From: Lachnospiraceae bacterium
Lineage (GTDB): Bacteria > Bacillota > Clostridia > Lachnospirales > Lachnospiraceae
Length of the DNA: 64,000 bases
NCBI GenBank assembly: GCA_022845955.1
Contig: AP025576.1
Location: forward strand, 6,262,001 to 6,326,000
Reading direction: 5' to 3'
Shown here: positions 61,242 to 64,000 of the stretch, one piece after another
Layout: each line of letters starts with the position of its first letter
How positions within the stretch are numbered: position 1 is the first letter of the stretch
Made by a program: the position numbers and the translations under genes
Notes under the pieces: model-generated
The model's database searches: none
Told to the model about the DNA's origin: nothing
Seen by the model: only the letters and a program-made list of their open reading frames with translations

Positions 61242-62975
61242 ATGAAACTTACCAACCTGATTGGGGAGCGCTTTAAAGAAACTCCCTCCGACTGTGTCAT
61301 CGAAAGCCACGCCCTCATGCTGCGGGGCGGCTATATGAAGTATGTGGCAAACGGGATCTATTCTTCGCTTCCTCCCCTCCGCCGTATCACGAAAAAGCTG
61401 GAACAGATCATACGGGAGGAAATGGATGCCCTGGACGGGCAGGAGGTGCAGTTCCCGGTGGTGCTTCCCGCCTCTCTCTGGCAGGAATCGGGACGCTATG
61501 AATCCGTGGGCAGCGAACTTATGCGCCTTAACGATCGGAACGGTTCCCCGCTGGTGCTGGGAATGACCCATGAAGAAGCGGCGGTGCACCTTGTACGGGA
61601 TTATGGCTCCACCTACAGCCGTTATCCCTTTATGTTTTACCAGATCCAGACCAAATTCCGGGACGAGGCACGTCCCCGGGCAGGACTTATCCGGGTCCGG
61701 GAATTTACCATGAAGGACGCTTATTCCTTCCATACCTCCATGGAGGATCTGAACGCTTATTATCTTAGATGCCACCAGGCTTATGAACGCATCTTTGCCC
61801 GGGCAGGCATTCCCGAGGTGCTGTCCGTGGCTTCGGACTCCGGGATGATGGGCGGCAGTCTTTCCCACGAATTTATGCTCCTTACCCCGGCGGGGGAGGA
61901 CTCCCTTGTCCTCTGCCCTTCCTGCGGCTACCGGGCCAATAGGGAAGCCGCGGAATCCATCCCCCTTCCCTGCCCCCAGGAAGAAGAAGCCCCTCTTACC
62001 CTGGTGGAAACACCGGCTGTCCATACCATTGAAGAACTCTGTTCCTTTTTGGGGACATCCGCCAGGCAGATCTGCAAAGCGGTCGTCTATCAGAAAAACA
62101 GGGATGATTCTTATGTCGTGCTCTTTCTACGCGGGGATTTGGACGTAAATGAAACCAAACTCACCAATTACCTGGGAGAGGAAATCCACCCGGCCCGGAT
62201 CACCCCGGACTGCGGACTGCATGCCGGTTATATCGGACCCTGCGGCCTGGATTCCAGCATTACCGTTCTGTATGACAACTCCCTGGAGGGCGCGGTCAAT
62301 CTTTCCTGCGGCGCCAACCGGGAGGCGTTCCATTATACCGGCCTGTGCATGGAACGGGACTGCCCAGGCGCCCGGTACCACGATTTTGCCAAGGCGGTGG
62401 AGGGAGGGATCTGCCCTTCCTGTAAAAAACACACCCTGACCCTGTCCCGCGGCATTGAGGTGGGAAATATATTCCAGCTGGGAGATAAGTATACCCGGGC
62501 TATGCATATGCAGTATACGGATGCCGAAGGGGTATCCCATTATCCGGTCATGGGCTGCTACGGTATCGGTGTGGGACGTCTGGCCGCCTCCGTCTGCGAG
62601 GCCCGTCATGATGACTGCGGTCCCATTTGGCCTGTGTCCATCGCCCCCTGGCAGGTTCATCTGTGCTGTATGCGCAGCGATAACCAGGAAGTACATGCTG
62701 CGGCCGACAGACTGTATGAGGAGCTCACGAAGGCCGGAGTCGAGGTTTTATATGATGACCGCAACGTGAGCGCAGGTATCCTGTTTTCCGATGCGGATTT
62801 GCTGGGGCTTCCCATCCGCCTAATCATGAGTCCGCGGAACCTGAAGGATAACTGCGTGGAAATGGTCCTGCGCCGGGATAAATCCGATGCATCAAAACCA
62901 TCCCTGGATGAAGCCATCCCCCGCGTAAAAGCAAAAATAAAAGAACTGATGGCGGAGCTTTCGCCCGAAAGCTGA
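61242..62975 (+). CDS. proS: prolyl-tRNA synthetase (bacterial type)
   Basis: 577 residues, the usual size for the bacterial type with the insertion/editing domain. Class II motifs: VLPASLWQESGRYE and TKFRDEARPRAGLIRVREFTMKDAYSFH (motif 2), and late GIGVGRLAASVCE (motif 3). The editing insertion lies between about residues 225 and 400. ATG after AAAGGAGG. It is controlled by the T-box in the leader above. A strong hairpin covers the last codons and the region before the convergent hydratase gene. Confidence 0.95.
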   Translation: MKLTNLIGERFKETPSDCVIESHALMLRGGYMKYVANGIYSSLPPLRRITKKLEQIIREEMDALDGQEVQFPVVLPASLWQESGRYESVGSELMRLNDRNGSPLVLGMTHEEAAVHLVRDYGSTYSRYPFMFYQIQTKFRDEARPRAGLIRVREFTMKDAYSFHTSMEDLNAYYLRCHQAYERIFARAGIPEVLSVASDSGMMGGSLSHEFMLLTPAGEDSLVLCPSCGYRANREAAESIPLPCPQEEEAPLTLVETPAVHTIEELCSFLGTSARQICKAVVYQKNRDDSYVVLFLRGDLDVNETKLTNYLGEEIHPARITPDCGLHAGYIGPCGLDSSITVLYDNSLEGAVNLSCGANREAFHYTGLCMERDCPGARYHDFAKAVEGGICPSCKKHTLTLSRGIEVGNIFQLGDKYTRAMHMQYTDAEGVSHYPVMGCYGIGVGRLAASVCEARHDDCGPIWPVSIAPWQVHLCCMRSDNQEVHAAADRLYEELTKAGVEVLYDDRNVSAGILFSDADLLGLPIRLIMSPRNLKDNCVEMVLRRDKSDASKPSLDEAIPRVKAKIKELMAELSPES

Positions 62976-62986
62976 TGTCCGCCATC
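62950..62986. terminator. hairpin between convergent proS and hydratase genes
   Basis: ATGGCGG pairs with CCGCCAT and, inside, AGCTTTC pairs with GAAAGCT. It overlaps the last codons of proS. There is no T run, so terminator function is only likely. Confidence 0.45.
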
Positions 62987-62994
62987 TGACCCGC

Positions 62995-64000
62995 CTATCG
63001 ATAGGAGGTCTTTAATGCCTGCCCCAGTATTCTGGGATCCTTATTATAAGGAGTGACCGGGCATATCCGTTTATTGGTGATTCCCAACAGAGAATATACG
63101 GCGATTCTGGCGGCCCGGACGGAATACTCCTCGGTAAATACCATGTCTTCCGGAATTTCCACGAACTGGCTTATCATGGCGAAGTTTGTGGAACCCTCCG
63201 GAACCACGGCGGGCCTGTCGCTCATCTTCCTGGGCTGGAACTGGGAATCGATATAAGGCATCATACAGGGGATCACATTTACCACGCTTTCCATGATTTC
63301 CTCCATTTCATCCTCAAAATGAAGGTGATGCAGCAGCTCCGTAAGCATTTCCCTGCCGGTGCACTCCCGCATCGGCTTCTTTATATAATCCCCCACATTT
63401 CTGGTATAAAGCCCATAGCCCCAGAAAATAGTCTCATCCTCCTCCTGGGCCTTGAAATGAGGCTGGGCCGCCACTACGATACTCATCCTCCAGCTGGAGT
63501 CCTTAAACGTCATAAGCGCTCCGCTTCCGGGTATGTTTCCGGAGAACTTTTCTATCTTCTTGAGAAGCCGGCTTCCCTTCATGGTAACCGTGAAGCTTTC
63601 CCAATTTGTCTCCTCCGGCTTTTCAAAGAAGGGGGCCGGATTTCCCAGGCCGGGCTTTTTAGCGGATACTTTTTTCCACAGCTCCCCTGACATGGGCTTT
63701 TCAGGCCGGAAAACGGCGGGCGTATCCATATCACCCAAAGCGGCGTTATCTGTCATACAGCCATTGGTCATAATACACAGATCCCCTTCCTTCAGGCGAA
63801 TCACTTCTTCCTCTTCGTTTCTCTCCAGATGGATTGCCGTCGCCGTAATTCCCTCTCCCTCTTTAAAATCAATATCCGTAACCGCAGCCCGGATGCTGAA
63901 ATCCACGCCACGGGCCTCCAGCCATTTCTGTATGGGAAGAATCACTGATTCATACTGGTTATAAGGGGTTCTGGTCACACCCTCCAGCGTTTCAATCCTG
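62995..64000 (-). CDS. oleate hydratase family protein (MCRA-like), C-terminal part
   Basis: The frame is open past base 64000, so the start is outside the window; the GTG at 63978 is internal. The visible 335 residues match the second half of FAD-dependent oleate hydratases: PYNQYESVILPIQKWLEARGVDF, GDLCIMTNGCMTDNAALGDMDTP, FTVTMKGSRLLKKIEKFSGNIPGSGALMTF, YGLYTRNVGDY, and ending VTPYNKDPRILGQALKTSYR. These enzymes add water to the double bond of oleic or linoleic acid, which detoxifies them. The NAD/FAD-binding start is missing from the view. No link with proS beyond convergent position. Confidence 0.88.
   Translation of the reverse strand, partial: RIETLEGVTRTPYNQYESVILPIQKWLEARGVDFSIRAAVTDIDFKEGEGITATAIHLERNEEEEVIRLKEGDLCIMTNGCMTDNAALGDMDTPAVFRPEKPMSGELWKKVSAKKPGLGNPAPFFEKPEETNWESFTVTMKGSRLLKKIEKFSGNIPGSGALMTFKDSSWRMSIVVAAQPHFKAQEEDETIFWGYGLYTRNVGDYIKKPMRECTGREMLTELLHHLHFEDEMEEIMESVVNVIPCMMPYIDSQFQPRKMSDRPAVVPEGSTNFAMISQFVEIPEDMVFTEEYSVRAARIAVYSLLGITNKRICPVTPYNKDPRILGQALKTSYR

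Overview
The window looks like chromosome of an anaerobic, spore-forming gut Firmicute, most likely a Lachnospiraceae member. The reasons are a SpoIIID gene with a sigma-E-like promoter, a proline-type T-box leader before proS, strong AGGAGG ribosome sites, lipoprotein-dependent sugar transporters of the LplB/YtcP type with membrane-sensor AraC regulators, and many glycosidases. No rRNA or tRNA gene was found. The first gene (GNAT acetyltransferase) and the last (oleate hydratase family) run off the ends.

Region 1 (1-32 kb) is mostly carbohydrate use on the minus strand. Cluster A (about 1.0-14.3 kb) has a divergent sensor-AraC regulator (+), two permeases, a solute-binding lipoprotein, then a terminator and a second run: a two-CxxC membrane-anchored dithiol protein, a GH29 fucosidase-like enzyme, an alpha-glucuronidase-like enzyme, a sugar isomerase/epimerase, a 2-hydroxyacid dehydrogenase and an esterase. 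Cluster B (14.3-29.2 kb) is a long co-directional operon: binding protein, two permeases, two GH78 rhamnosidases, a sensor-AraC regulator, a beta-lactamase-fold hydrolase and a GH38 alpha-mannosidase, ending at a terminator. Neither transporter has its own ATPase, so a shared MsmK-type ATPase elsewhere is expected. Direct repeats upstream of both clusters are candidate operators. An AraC-GyrI regulator, a second serine hydrolase and a DUF6483-like protein follow.

Region 2 (32-52 kb) is accessory and defence-rich. The main find is a six-gene minus-strand CRISPR type III operon (32.8-41.8 kb): a CARF-HEPN ribonuclease, a Cas10 without an HD domain, a Cas7-Cas5-Cas11-like fusion, a double Cas7, Csx19, and a large Cas7 with an insertion. 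This is the gene set of the fused III-Dv architecture. No array, cas1, cas2 or cas6 is present in the window. A 158-bp MITE with CTAG target duplications sits exactly at the stop codon of the last cas gene. Upstream are a Fic protein with an N-terminal DNA-binding domain and an AT-rich scar with a truncated phage-type integrase. Housekeeping genes guaA, a MATE transporter and spoIIID follow. Next is a tightly packed operon of an Mrr-like nuclease-STAND NTPase, a small helical protein and a metallophosphoesterase, with a TPR-like protein upstream.

Region 3 (52-64 kb) has a solute-binding lipoprotein that overlaps a 1309-residue hybrid histidine kinase (sensor-PAS-GGDEF-kinase-receiver), a GH2 enzyme (+), a CDP-alcohol phosphatidyltransferase (-), T-box-proS (+) and the partial oleate hydratase (-).
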